A stretch of DNA of 64,000 bases from Suillus spraguei (taxonomy: Eukaryota; Basidiomycota; Agaricomycetes; Boletales; Suillaceae). The DNA lies in NCBI GenBank assembly GCA_016800925.1, contig JABCPU010000115.1, positions 1 through 64,000 of the forward strand. The letters are read 5' to 3'. The position numbers were made by a program, and so were the translations under genes. Each line of letters starts with the position of its first letter. The stretch's first letter is position 1. Shown here one piece after another: positions 10,936 to 25,195 of the stretch. A model generated the notes under the pieces. It was given only the letters and a program-made list of their open reading frames with translations, was not told the origin of the DNA and made no database searches.

Positions 10936-12277
10936 CTTGATTGTGGCGGATATCCTACATTGACAGTCGATATCAAAATACATAAACAGGTGACTCGCTG
11001 TGAGAGAAAGTGGATATGATAAGACAAGCAGCTTTTGCTTTTGGACGGTAGACACCACGAACTATAATGTATTGAATAAGCAGATGAGCATTTGAGCCTT
11101 GAAAATGACGGCGGAACACCGACCGAGGCGATATTGGTTCAACACCAGAATGTGCTGACTATTGTAGTGTCTCTATTCCTGCGGTTGGGTCAGTTGACAG
11201 GAAATTTGATAGATCAGAGGTATGCATGACCAAGTTCTGTGATTCATAATTCCCTGTTAGCCTGTGTGTATATCATCAGCCACCACTACCAGCGGGCACC
11301 ATAATCCCTCATCCGCAGTCGATGAAGCTCGTACTCGTCCCGAGTTTCCCAGTCTGAAGAGGGTGAGAGGGCTGTGCCAATGTCCGTTGGTCGAGGCTTC
11401 ACAAAAATGTTGAAAGTGTCACGGGAATTAGTGTACGCTCGCATTTCAGCCTTCTTCATACAACTAAATGACTTCAAGCATGCAAGATAACATATCTTTT
11501 AAGGCAAATTTTTGGGTCACATGAGGAGCCAAGGGTACGAGAGAACCTGACCGAAGTCTAATACCGCTTTTGGCAGTCCTGAAGAGCAGTGATAGGCGCA
11601 AAATATCTGGCACTGCTTGATTACTTCCTGATCAACATGAATCGACACGATAAGAAAGTGGGGTTCACCTGCACTGCTGTGGAAGAGCCCCGTTCGAGTG
11701 CTATCATCTTCGATACGAGCCTCAAGGCAAGGACTGTGACTAATCCACTAGATTTCACACGGAACTTTCTCTCAGCCTGGGATTCGACTAACACAATGAA
11801 TGCAATCAATTTTGTGGACCTAGTACTTACTTGAGAGTAAACACAACGCATGCAGCACGTCGAACCCATCTCCTCGGCAGGTTAACTTCGGTCAACTCAA
11901 TAGGCTGGAGTCTTCAGCAGTGCTCATCTCCGCCGCAGCACTACCGCAGCGTGTGCCTACCAATCATTTAATGGCATTAATACTCCCTCACTGATTGACA
12001 TGAGGCAAACACGTTTCATGAATTCCACTTACATTCCATTTTGATGTATATCAGGGTAAATTTTGCTTCCATGCTTCGCCAGCGCGGCTAGCATGCTTAT
12101 CCATTGGTATCTATATAGACTAAAACACCTGTACATGTGAGTCGCCTTTGACGTCCTCCTGTCGCTTCTTCACTCTACATTATTGAACGACGCGGCGTGG
12201 TCCCGCGCACATTCTAACACTCTCATTTTATTAGCCCCACTTTCTAACCGATCCAACAGGTTGAACCATTCCAAAGC
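10936..12277. other. Gene-free stretch upstream of the permease and the reductase
   Basis: No gene can be supported. A short minus-strand frame at 11286-11477 ends in WETRDEYELHRLRMRDYGARW-like protein-looking sequence, but it has no recognised family and no clear upstream exons. The 3' part is the promoter of the ferric-reductase-like gene. Confidence 0.45.
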
Positions 12278-14450
12278 ATGGAAGCTGCAACACAATCAGC
12301 ACCAAGCACCTCTCCCGCCGTGAACGCCTTCCAATTTGTATTCCACATCGATGTTTTCCTTTTCGCACTTGCAGGCGTGTTTGCCCTGTTCGCGCTCCCT
12401 CGTGCTCTTGCGCGCTTCTCCCGCGCCGCGGAATGGCGCCATGGACATATCCTCCGTGCAATCCCACTCGAACGTCGAGCGCCAAAACCCCCCATGCGCT
12501 CCGTACAATCTCCACCATCTGGCTTCCCCGCAGCTGACAATGTTGCGTCGGATGAATCACACACCCTTCATTCCGAGGCACATCTTATTCGACACCCAGC
12601 GGCAAAGGAAGAAGGCTGGTCACTCCCACCGCATGTCCGCGCATGGTCCTCACGTGTCCCAACTTTCGCTAATATCTTGAGGTACAGACTAGACGTGGGC
12701 TTTTCTTTGGGTCAGGCATTGGTCCTGGTGATCTATTCTGCGGCTCTGGTCTATGCTGGATTTCTAAAGTCAAACCCATTTGCGGACCCGTTGCGGACTG
12801 GATTCGTAGCGATGTCACAGATTCCTGTTGTCTATATGCTAGCGACCAAAAATAACATATTAGGTATATTTCTTGGTCTCGGGTATGAGAAGGTCGGTAA
12901 TTGTAATCTTTCAAGTTAACTCTTACGGACTCTCCACAGCTCAATTACATTCATAGGTTCGCGGGGACGCTCCTGGTGATCGCATCCAATGTGCATTCGC
13001 TCGGTTATAGTGAGTCTGAGAAGGCCGTAATTACTTAGCGCTGATGTCTGATGGTTGCCCTTATTCTAGTTTATCAGTGGACGATAAATCGCACATTTTC
13101 TAAAAACATCCGCATGCCCACGCACATATGGGCCTTTGTTGCGCTCATCATTGTAGATCTTATATACCTATTTTCGATCCCATTCTTCAGACGACGAGCA
13201 TACAATCTGTTCTACTACTCGCACGTCGTATTCTTCATCCTCTTTCTCCCAGCCGTGAGCCCAATTTCTCCATGCCATGTTGCCAGCCTCTGACAATGGC
13301 ACATCCAGATTCATGCTCATCAACCTGGTGTATTGCCGTATGTCATTGCTGCTGCTGGTGTCATCGGCCTCGACTACCTCATCCGACTTATGAAGACACG
13401 CGTATATAATGCGCGCATACGCCCTATCCCCGATCTCATGCTCACACGTATCGAGGTTCCCCAGCTCAATGCTGGTTGGAGAGCAGGACAACACATACGC
13501 CTCCGCGTGCTTTCCTCTGCCATGGGGTGGATCGGCTGGGCAGAGAGCCACCCATTTACCATTGCTACCGCTGCGAAGACACCCGAAGGCATGGTGTTGT
13601 TGTGTAAGAAGACCGGTAGATGGACCGGCAAATTGTACGATATGGCAAAAGTTGCTGGGTACGCATCAGATGAAGGCGTATATGGGAGGACGGTGCAAGT
13701 TATGATTGAAGGACCATACGGTAAGTGGAGACAGGTATTTTTAATGGTTGTTTATTGTTGCACAGGCGGACCAGGTCATTGCGTGTTTGCGAGCTACTCC
13801 GCTGCGATATTCGTTGTTGGTGGAAGTGGGATTACTTTTGCCCTCTCAGCTGTGCAGGACATTCTACAAGTAAGCCGGAATGAGCATTTTTAACTTCCTA
13901 ATGTCCGATCCCTGCTGCTAGAGAGACTCAGAAGGTGCAAGTCGAGTAAAAATCATAGAAGTCATTTGGAGTGTCCGAGATTATGGTCCGTACTGCTGCC
14001 ATATTAACTGAACGTTCCTCATAACCCTTAGCCTCCCTCACTCCACTTGTCCCTCAACTAACGGCCCTGATCCAACAAAGCATCTATACACCACTCAAAA
14101 TATCTGTCCACTACACACGTGCATCCGACAACCCGCCGGGAAAGGATTTCCTCCCACCAGGGCTCACGCTCACCGCAGGACGTCCAAAGTTCGCCAAAAT
14201 CCTTGATGCAGTGATGTCGCGTGCGGTATCTTACGGTTCTAATGTCAAGTCCAGCATGGACATCACAGGTGTCGTGGTTGGCGTGTGCGGCCCAATAGGT
14301 ATGGGTGATGATGTCGCGCAAGTGATTTCTCAGGTAGATGCTGGAAGACGCTGGGCTGTCGGTGGGATTGAGATGCACGAGGAGTAAGCCTTTGCTTAAT
14401 TTCGGTGCATTATCATCTGATGATCTTCCAACAGGGTGTTTGGGTGGTAG
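12278..14450 (+). CDS. Ferric-chelate reductase / NADPH-oxidase-family transmembrane flavocytochrome b
   Basis: The product transfers electrons from NADPH through FAD and two haems across the membrane, most likely reducing extracellular Fe(III) or Cu(II). Eight exons join in frame to about 590 residues. The haem domain carries two histidine pairs with the expected 13-residue spacing: HRFAGTLLVIASNVH, and HVVFFILFLPA-IHAH. The second pair is complete only if the intron ending at 13308 is spliced as I propose, which supports that junction. The FAD-binding motif is HPFTIA, followed by the pyrophosphate-binding EGPYG; the NADPH site shows VVGGSGIT and VCGPIGM. The C-terminus GGIEMHEEVFGW, split by the last intron, is characteristic of fungal ferric reductases. 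No N-terminal signal peptide is obvious; a hydrophobic segment starts near residue 18. It could instead be a metalloreductase or another NOX-like enzyme. Confidence 0.88.
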
Positions 14451-15221
14451 GTCGACCTACAACTTAGTTGTGCGGCGTTATTCGAAGGGGTATAACATAT
14501 TTAATCACCGACCGCCGCAGTGTAATCTATGTAGATGAGTCTCAGCGAGACAAATTCATATTGAGGAACGCAATGGTCTCCGCCCATTAGGTCATCAACT
14601 CCTGCAAGCTTGTTATACAGGGAGTTTATTTTGAGCGAGATGGATCAAAATTTCGTACATACTTACATAGTTGGCTTGGGGTGGGGTGGCCAGGCCACCG
14701 ATCGGCTGCAAGTTGAAGGATTAATTGCCTCCAAAGAGCTACTGACGCGGCAACATGTCCTTCAAGTTGTCATCGTCTACTTGTAGGGAGCGGCATTTTG
14801 TGAACGCGACTGATATGAGCAGGAATGTATGTGCCATGGGCACATTGACGAAGGCAGGTCGCAAGACGCCAAGCTCAAAATGAATGAATTTCATGACCGT
14901 ATGTGCAAATTCATTGAGTAATGGAAACTCCAGGCCCGCTGAGACTACGTGACACATGACCAGTTACATAAATTAATCTGATGACGGTCTAGGCGAAAGC
15001 ATTATAATGCTGACTATTATAGGCAGAAGCCGGAGATGTGTCAATTAAGATTCTTTATGAGCTCGCAGGTACACCAGAAGACAGCACGCACTTACATGAG
15101 GGCAAAAACACGAAAGCTGATGCGAAAGAAAGCATGATAAGCACAAATAAGGATTAGAGCAGTTAGTAGCCAGTTCTTGAGTTATGGTTCTATGCAACTG
15201 CATTAGACCACATTTCTTTGT
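14451..15221. other. Convergent intergenic region
   Basis: This separates two convergent genes. I see no gene or structured element in it. Confidence 0.5.
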
Positions 15222-18200
15222 TCACCATACTGAACGTCCCTCCTCTGCCCTACCCAATGCCACTTCCAGACCCAAAGTATATTCTTCCCCGTTCCGCTCG
15301 AAGACCATCTCCTGGCTTGTTACTCCTTTGTCCTTCCCACACATGCCTTTTGCCACACTAGCTTTCCCACAGATCGGCACGGGAGCATGAAGATGCGCAT
15401 AAGTGAGGTAAGACTCGGACATTGCAATGGTTGGCGCCGCAGTAATGGGGGTGGCTGATGGCGGCGGCGCAGCATAAGCCTGCGATAGATCCTGGCAATC
15501 CTTGTCATCGGATCTCGAAGAGAGAGATGGACTACGCGGGCGACCTGGACACGTGGGTAAGGACACAGCACGAACTCGAGGAGTGAATGGCGGAGCTGTT
15601 ACTAGCGGAGGTCGTGTAGGCGTAGCTTTTGTAGGCGTGGTCAAGTGCAACGTTGAGAGAGGTTGGAATAACAATGCACAAGCATCGAGTGTTCCATCGT
15701 CAGACTCATCGTCGTCGTTGTTATCATCACCAATGGCAGCCTGATACGATGGGGGAGGTGTCCGTGGCCTAAACAAAGGAAGCTCCTGAGAGGGTTGAGA
15801 GCAAGGATACATGCTCGTAGTCCGCGCACGAGCATGAAAGGGAGAGCAAACGAACGGATCATCAACACTGGCATCTCCCTGGCTGACACCGAATTTCTCG
15901 TCCGGGGAGACGACAAATGTAACTTTAGTAGGTGAAATCGGCGACGTAGGGCTTTGCGGGAAGTTGATCTTGGAGGTTTTCCTTTCAGAACACCCTCCTT
16001 CATCATCCCCTTCCTCACGAACAGGAAGCAACTTAGTGGGACTCTCGAGGAACGAAACGCGCAAGGGGCGCTTCGAAGCCGCTGTTTCTCCACCACGTTT
16101 CAGGCCGATATCTCCGTACTTGCCGTGACGAACAGTGTCTTGCTTAGCCACATCATCCGCGCTCCACACGTACATGGCTAATGGTGACCGCCTGACGGGT
16201 CTGCCTAATAGAAGGCCAGTCGGAATAATTGGTCCATTCACCTTTGTCACAGGTGGGGTGAGCCCAGGGGGTCGATAAGGAAAATGCCCGGCAGATGGGG
16301 CCGAACCATCCCATACCCTCGCACCCGGGCTAGCGACCGAAAATAAGGTTGGTGAGGAAGCCGCAGATACCTTGATGCCTGCACTCCATGCACGCCTGCG
16401 TGCCCTAATTTCAAGTTGCTCCTCGGACTCAGGGTCCATCAATCCACACCCAAAAGAGTCTTGTGACCATAACAAGCCCCAATGCTCCTCACGTGCGCGA
16501 GTACGCACAAAAGTTATAGCATTTCGAATCCGCGAAATTAAAGCCATACGAGTGGAAAGAAGTTCCTCCACATTCGGAATGGGCATGCGCTTGGGCAGTT
16601 GTGACGGAGATGAAGGGAGACGCACGGGTAACTTCTGTGGATGCATCACCGATTGATTATTCCACGGCACCGCGGCAGTTGGCTTGACACATACATGCGG
16701 CGTAGTAGAGGGGTTTCCGGGGCTTGAATGAAGAGGTCGAGTTTTTGGATAAGAAGAAGTGGTTTTCGAGACGGTCATTGGAGCGGGGCCAGAATGATTG
16801 CGCTGCTGAAAGCATGCACCATTCCCAGATAGTCCGGGTAGTGGCAAAGGCAGCGCTTCGCCATCCTCAGGGGTACGTAAAGATGTTTGACTTTCATCCG
16901 ACTCATCTTCCTCAGTGGCATCAGACGGCATAGCAGCAAATGTCGTTTCGGTATAATAGTTACCACCCTCGTAATCATTTCCGAAAGCTTCGTCGAAATT
17001 GAGCTGTCCAACGTCGTCGAAGGTGAACTCTGTTCGTGGGCACAGGGCATCAAAATTATTGGAAGCAACATGGTCATCATCATCCCACATATCACCAAAA
17101 ACGTCAGTTCCAAAGCCGAAGCTCTCGCGTAAGAGGCTGCCATTCTCCACGTTGAACTCAAAAGCATACGCGTCCAGTTCATCGCATGCACTTGGGTTGC
17201 GGACATGGCGAATTGCGCCCCATTCGTGTGCTACAAACGTTTCAGAAATACAGCATTCTAAAATGGAAATCGACGAAACCTTGCTCGTGACGAGGATATA
17301 CGACGCAGTCATCATTCTCACCCTCGACTTCTTCGGGAAATGGTGAAGGTGCACGCCGTGGTCTTTGAGTCTCCTCAGAACCGCGCTCCCCAAAGTCAAG
17401 AGCAACTCTCCCCTCGCTTTGTGTCCTTCCATGTTTGCGGGCCGCACCACGTCCAGGCTGCCAGGATCTCTCGATTTCTCTCAGCTCGGTGCGAGCTCCG
17501 GTGGCCATACCACGGAGTACCCATTCAGTGTACCCTGCGTAATGGTTGTGAGCCGAAAGCGCGGAGACAACATGCCGTCTCCAAGCATCGATAAGAGTAG
17601 CGCGTGCGCGGCGACGTAGAATCGGCGGATCTGCTAATGGTGGGAAAGCGAGGTTATAGGGGGAGACTGAAGATTGCGGGGTGGGGGGAAATGATGTATT
17701 GCGGAGCGTGATAGGAGGGATTGGCGGGAGGGGAGGCGGAGACGAGGGGTAGGGTGTAGTGGGTGATGGAGGAGGGGCCGGGGGCGGAGACAAGGAACGT
17801 GGCACCAACGAGCTGAAAAGCAGCCAAAAACAAGTCAGTCTAGAGAAGGCGCAAATAACACGATGATACGCACGAGATCAAAGAAAACAACAAGGAGCGC
17901 TGCTTCTTATGCCTGCTCAACTTCGGAGACTTCGGGGGCGCCACGAATACGTTGGAAATATCCTGCGAACTAGTCACACTGCTGCAGATACTAGTGGAGG
18001 TGGCACATTCGAAGCTATCTCGTCGAGATTCTTGTTCAGAGCATGCTTTAACATCGTCGACGACGCCCTGAAGCATCTGCATGCATTGCAAATTCATAGG
18101 CAGCTTTTCAATGCGCCCACCAACAAAGCTCACGACGACCTCCTTGGTTGGTATATCAAAAATCACTTCAATTATCCGGGCGACGAGACCAACTGAGCGG

Positions 18201-18367
18201 TCGAATACGTGGATATTATGCGGAGATTCGAGGCGCAACACCGAGGTCAGAAGGTGTAACTGGTTCGACCACGCAGGGGGAGTAGGCAAATTAGGAAAGT
18301 TTATCGGAAAAGAGACATTGTAGAGAACAGTGCCATGTGATGCGGAGGGGATGAGACGAATGAGCAT
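15222..18367 (-). CDS. Large orphan protein, proline- and serine-rich with acidic segments
   Basis: I do not recognise this protein. Two introns (61 and 49 bases) join three exons into exactly 1011 codons without a break. The N-terminal 100 residues look folded (LIRLIPSASHG, VFDRSVGLVARIIEVIFD, FVGGRIEKLPMNLQCM). A very proline-rich linker follows (SLSPPPAPPPSPTTP), then a basic helical stretch (RRRARATLIDAWRRHVVSAL). The remainder is mostly low complexity with acidic patches (DDNNDDDESDDG) and many Ser/Thr-Pro pairs (SPTSPISPTK), as in phosphoregulated proteins. The C-terminus (MVFERNGEEYTLGLEVALG) again looks folded. The gene converges on the ferric reductase. Long open frames on the opposite strand are composition shadows. 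Most likely a basidiomycete-restricted regulatory protein, but no function can be assigned. Confidence 0.8.
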
Positions 18368-19854
18368 GGTGGCAATTAACTGGGAGAGATATTGTAAAAT
18401 CTAGTGAAACTGGTATGCTCTTCGTCCACATCCAGCACACAAGAAAGGCGGAAACGGGACGATTTGTTGGTTTTCTGCGCTGTACGTGAGTTTACGTTAA
18501 AGCTAATTTGTGCTACTACTACTATTAGTATATCACGAACTCTGATACGCGACGTAACGTACAGGAAGTTCGGGACCGTAACCGGCGTCTGTGAGCAACT
18601 TGAACGAGCCAGGCCATGTTCATGAGCACAGGACCCAGTGTACTGAGTGAAGCTGAACATGGCACATAGAACCAATCGTGGCACCTTCAAATGTGATAGT
18701 GAAGATTCATGGCCTGGCAGTATATATATAGATTATGTGACAGTCACGACATGCCATTTAAGGTTCTCCCAAGGTTCTACTACTAGGCCCGGCCGACAAC
18801 CGACGGAATCGGACGGATGTCATTGAACATGGAAAATACTATTACTTGGGTGATGCGGTGAACCAAAGTCATGCTTCTGGTTCAGCTGTTACCCCTTTGC
18901 TGCGACCTTCACAATGTGGGTACTTGCAAGCGTATCGGATCACTACTGTGACAACGTTTGGAAGATTCTCCGGACTAACTCGGAAGTGTGTTGATCTTGA
19001 AAAACTCGTGGCTTGCGTCCATTGTAATATATAGATTTGGCGGTACTATCAGCAAAGTGGTGCCCCAAAAACCTAGTAATGATCCCACATCGTGCCCCAG
19101 GGTGGAATAAAGTCATTGGTGAGCAAAGACATGACAGAACTATGATATCAGCGTTAGGGATCGGCCGGCTGAGAATCTGCTTGAGTCAAACACGTCTGAA
19201 GCTGTGAATTCTTCTGACTGATCGAACATATGCATTGGATGACCTATGAATGACCTATGTTACTGATCAGGGTCTGACTTGTCCAGCCAACAGTACACTG
19301 AGGCACTTGGTAATTGAATTGATACGGGAATCGCTATGTAGGAGTAGCGTGAACGGTGAGGAACATGGAGCGGGACTTGCGGGGGTCTCTACAGAGTACT
19401 AGTAGTATGATATGATCGATTCTGGCTAGGGCTACTTACCTGCAGTGATGGGTGAACCTCGCTTGTAAGCGGCGGGGATCCGAAATGAAAACATCGTGTT
19501 GTTGCCATTCGATAAGTGGCACAGCCAGTGCCAGCAGGCTCTTACCCAGCCTTAAAACTCGACGTCAAGTAAGTTGTTCGACCAACAGGTCACAGGGACA
19601 GAGAAAAGCTTTGTTCAGGAACGCAGTGCAGTGGCCAATCGCCGCAGTGCACAGCTCTGCGGCAAATTCAAGTTCGTACCTGTGTTTCGAATTCGACATA
19701 GAAAGTCAGCGAAGCGCCTTAGTACTCGCCTTTCTGACGGTATATATTTGCTTAGTACCCTTCAACCTTTGATAATTACAGGCAGTGAGCCTGCTGCTTC
19801 ATCTCTCACCGTGACCAACCCTTACCGACTCGTTCGAAGTCCTGACCCGACAGC
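18368..19854. other. Divergent intergenic region of about 1.5 kb
   Basis: The region separates the divergently transcribed orphan gene and the protein kinase, so it should contain both promoters. A TATA-like TATATAT lies near 18721-18729 and another near 19740-19747, about 110 bases before the kinase ATG. I see no gene. Confidence 0.45.
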
Positions 19855-22283
<2,429 letters not shown>

Positions 22284-22860
22284 TACACGAGCGCTGGCCT
22301 CGACGCTGACTACAGGGATGGAATCACTATGTTGATATATGTCGAGTTGAAGGATGCGTGCTCTTTTTCTTTGAACTCTGTCATGTACTTGTTATCAATA
22401 CCTGATGTAAATCGCACACATTAATGACTATTTCTGGAAATACTCCTATTCCTCGAGCGAGTGGGTTTGAAGGTATATGCTACGTGAGATGGTTTCCCGA
22501 CTCCGCCGGTAATCGATGGCTAACTAGCGGTACCATTCGGACTTTCTATGTGCACTCCATGTAAGGTCAACTATGTATTTTGTCAATCACTTATCGGTAG
22601 TGTGTGCAACTGACTGTAGGGCTGTACCCTGCAGAGATATCAGTGTCGAATCGCATGACACGTGGTGTGCAATAGGGACTTATTATCGACAGTCTATCAT
22701 GTAGTATGCCTATCATATTGACCACTGTGCAGAAAATTTTCACCTCGTTCGACATCGCTAGGCGTTTTATTCAGGCGTTCTAAGTACACAGTGCAGGCCT
22801 CATGCAATTCACAAACATTCTTCGGTGCCATTATGAACTATACAAAAGATAGTGATTGTT
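22284..22860. other. Convergent intergenic region
   Basis: I see no gene or structured element between the kinase and the laccase pseudogene. Confidence 0.5.
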
Positions 22861-25195
22861 CTAGGCAATATGGAACCACCCTTTCTTGCGCTTTCCCCCA
22901 GCCCTGCTGGCGAGATGGCCTTCAGTGATCGGAAGAAGCAGGGTCGTGATATTAGCTGCTTCTGCATACGAGTCAACCGCCCCCAACTGTGATGTCGACG
23001 AATAGTATGTAGGGCAAAGTTTTTCCCAGGCAGCTGATAAACAATCGTGATGAGTTGCGTACGAACAAATCCCACGTGTCACTCACGAGGTAATCCCTTT
23101 AGGTACGCCCGGGTTTCAGAAGGACTCTCAGCCATAACGATCGCGAATTCACTAGGGTAGTGAGTCTCATAGTTACGAAATCCGGCCCAGAAAGACTCGC
23201 TCATCAAGGTGCCAGTCTATGTGACTGTCGGAGGATGAGCACGTAGTGTGAATACGGGCCGGGATGCTCACCAGTGCAAAAACCATGGACCAGAATTATC
23301 TGTAAGTCACCGTATGACCATTTGTTGACCTGAGGTACCGCTGGAGACAACACACCTGCGCACAGTATTTATATAATTGCAGCCACTGGCGCCACCTAAT
23401 TGTACGACATCAAATGCGTGCTAGATGTCTGTCAGTATGTTTCAGTACCAAAAAGACTAAATGCAGACACCGTGCAAGTGGATTGGGTGCTAAACTCCAT
23501 CAGACACTATGCAATTACAATATATATTACTTACTGGTGCGCCGAAGCCGTTAGTGACCACGGTCAGTTCCACGACTTTATTAGCCTCCAGCACGATAAC
23601 GCTTCCTATGGACATCAAATCGGTGGCATCGTGTGCACCATTAAGGATTTGCAGGAGTACTGGTACGGTAGGAGGCTCGTAGACAAAATCGTTGATAAAA
23701 AAAGTCCACCAATGTTGTCAACAACCAAGTTCAAGTTGATGTCCGCCTGCCATATTCAGGGATCCCAGGTGCACCGGGATTAATGAGGGGATGAAGGTTC
23801 ATCTCGAGCATCGACATGGTGCTATCCCTGTAGTCTGTAGTTGGATCTGCTATTGGTGCACCTCTGTATCGCAGGATGGCGGAGTTGAGGCCACCGATAA
23901 ATGTGGACCCGATGGTGCTCGGAAATGCGCGAAGCCAATAGTTGTTCACTGGCTTATCAGCTATGAGAACAATAGAATACCGTTGTCTGGCGAAACTCTG
24001 GAGCGAGTCGACTAAGAGTGGCCCAATAAGATGGCCATCTGTTTCAATGACAGTGAGGTTGTGTCCGTCGATAGAGAATTTAAATGAAGGATCGCAGAAC
24101 ATCCCAGCGAGTCGCAGCCTGTATCTCTTTCCATACTCGACGTTGACAACGGCGAGTTCAGATTTTGGCCCACTAATATATCTACCGAGTCCATTGATCA
24201 ATGTTGAATCCGGACGGACACCGATTATGTGACGTAGAATTGGGGACACGATATGATACCTGCGAAATGATGATGAGGACGCAACTAAAAATGATTTTTG
24301 GGATTTACCAGTCAGCGATGCTAATAACTGTCGTCTGGTAATGATCTAAGTTAAATATAATGAATATATCTTCATGTACTTACCATCATCAACGTCATAC
24401 AAATAAGATAAGGGGTCATTGGGATCATAAATGACCAAAGGGCCACGGAGGCCATCACTGAATATCAAGATCTCAGAAACATCTTGTCAGGAAAGTTAAT
24501 GCCAATAAACCATTGTTGCGTGGAATAATGACTATGGTACCAGTAAGTGCCAGTCTGATTCGGAACATCGAATGCGTGAAGGAATAAGTGATTTTGGACA
24601 ATGGGACACTATGTGACGAATGAAACACCGTCTGCATAGTTTGTTCCGTCCTGGAAGAGCCCATGCCAATGCTGCAATGACATTTAACTACCAAAAAATT
24701 ACAGGTAAATTTTGCCACTCACAACACTGGTACTTGTGAACATGGAGCCATCATCCAACTTGTTCACCACATTTATAGCAAAGTGGTCTCCCTGTAGTAA
24801 GTGAAACTCTAGAAACATATAGGGGAAGCGAGTGAAAACGACACCTTATTGGCTTTGATCAGAGGACCAGGAAATGTTCCTCCGGCAAGTGTTGTCCTAG
24901 TAAATCACAAGAGTATTGAACAGTCATAAACAAGTGTGTGGTGCACTTACGAACGTGGAAATCCATCTGGCGCAATAACTTTATTGGAGATAGTCAAGTC
25001 AGTAGTAGGTCCCGGCGACAGAGAAGTGAGGGGATATTATTGCGATCGGGAGACAATGGACGCCGCAGCGACACACGTCGCCGGGAATAATGTAAATGCA
25101 ATCAGTATCAAAAAATACATACCGCAATGCAGTCGCTATAATCGCAACGAAGTAGAGCGACAGATATGGAGGCCAAGTACAAGGTATCGGGCCAT
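22861..25195 (-). pseudogene. Laccase (multicopper oxidase) pseudogene
   Basis: The locus has laccase architecture: LTISNKVIAPDGFPRS, LAGGTFPGPLIKANK, copper motif 1 (HWHGLFQDGTNYADG), motif 2 (YWYHSHYSTQQCDGLRGP, rebuilt across an intron), FSIDGHNLTVIETDG, motif 3 (HPIHLHG), motif 4 (WFLHCHIDWHL, across an intron) and a degenerate C-terminus. It is broken in several independent ways. A TAG (24609-24611) replaces the usual Gln in FVTQCPI. The third copper motif loses its last His to an altered, frameshifted GTCT (about 23463-23470). A TGA (23307-23309) interrupts the segment before TDNSGPWF. A further frameshift lies near 23745 after PEYGR. The signal-peptide exon also appears shifted. Introns and their splice sites are mostly preserved, so decay is fairly recent. 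An intact laccase normally oxidises phenols and lignin-related compounds; this one cannot make the enzyme. Confidence 0.88.

Noticed and set aside
11286..11477. Short minus-strand frame ending RLRMRDYGARW
   Set aside because: The C-terminus looks protein-like, but there is no convincing upstream exon or family.
15502..17132. Several open frames opposite the large orphan gene
   Set aside because: They carry no motifs, and the minus-strand frame continues unbroken over 1011 codons; these are composition shadows.
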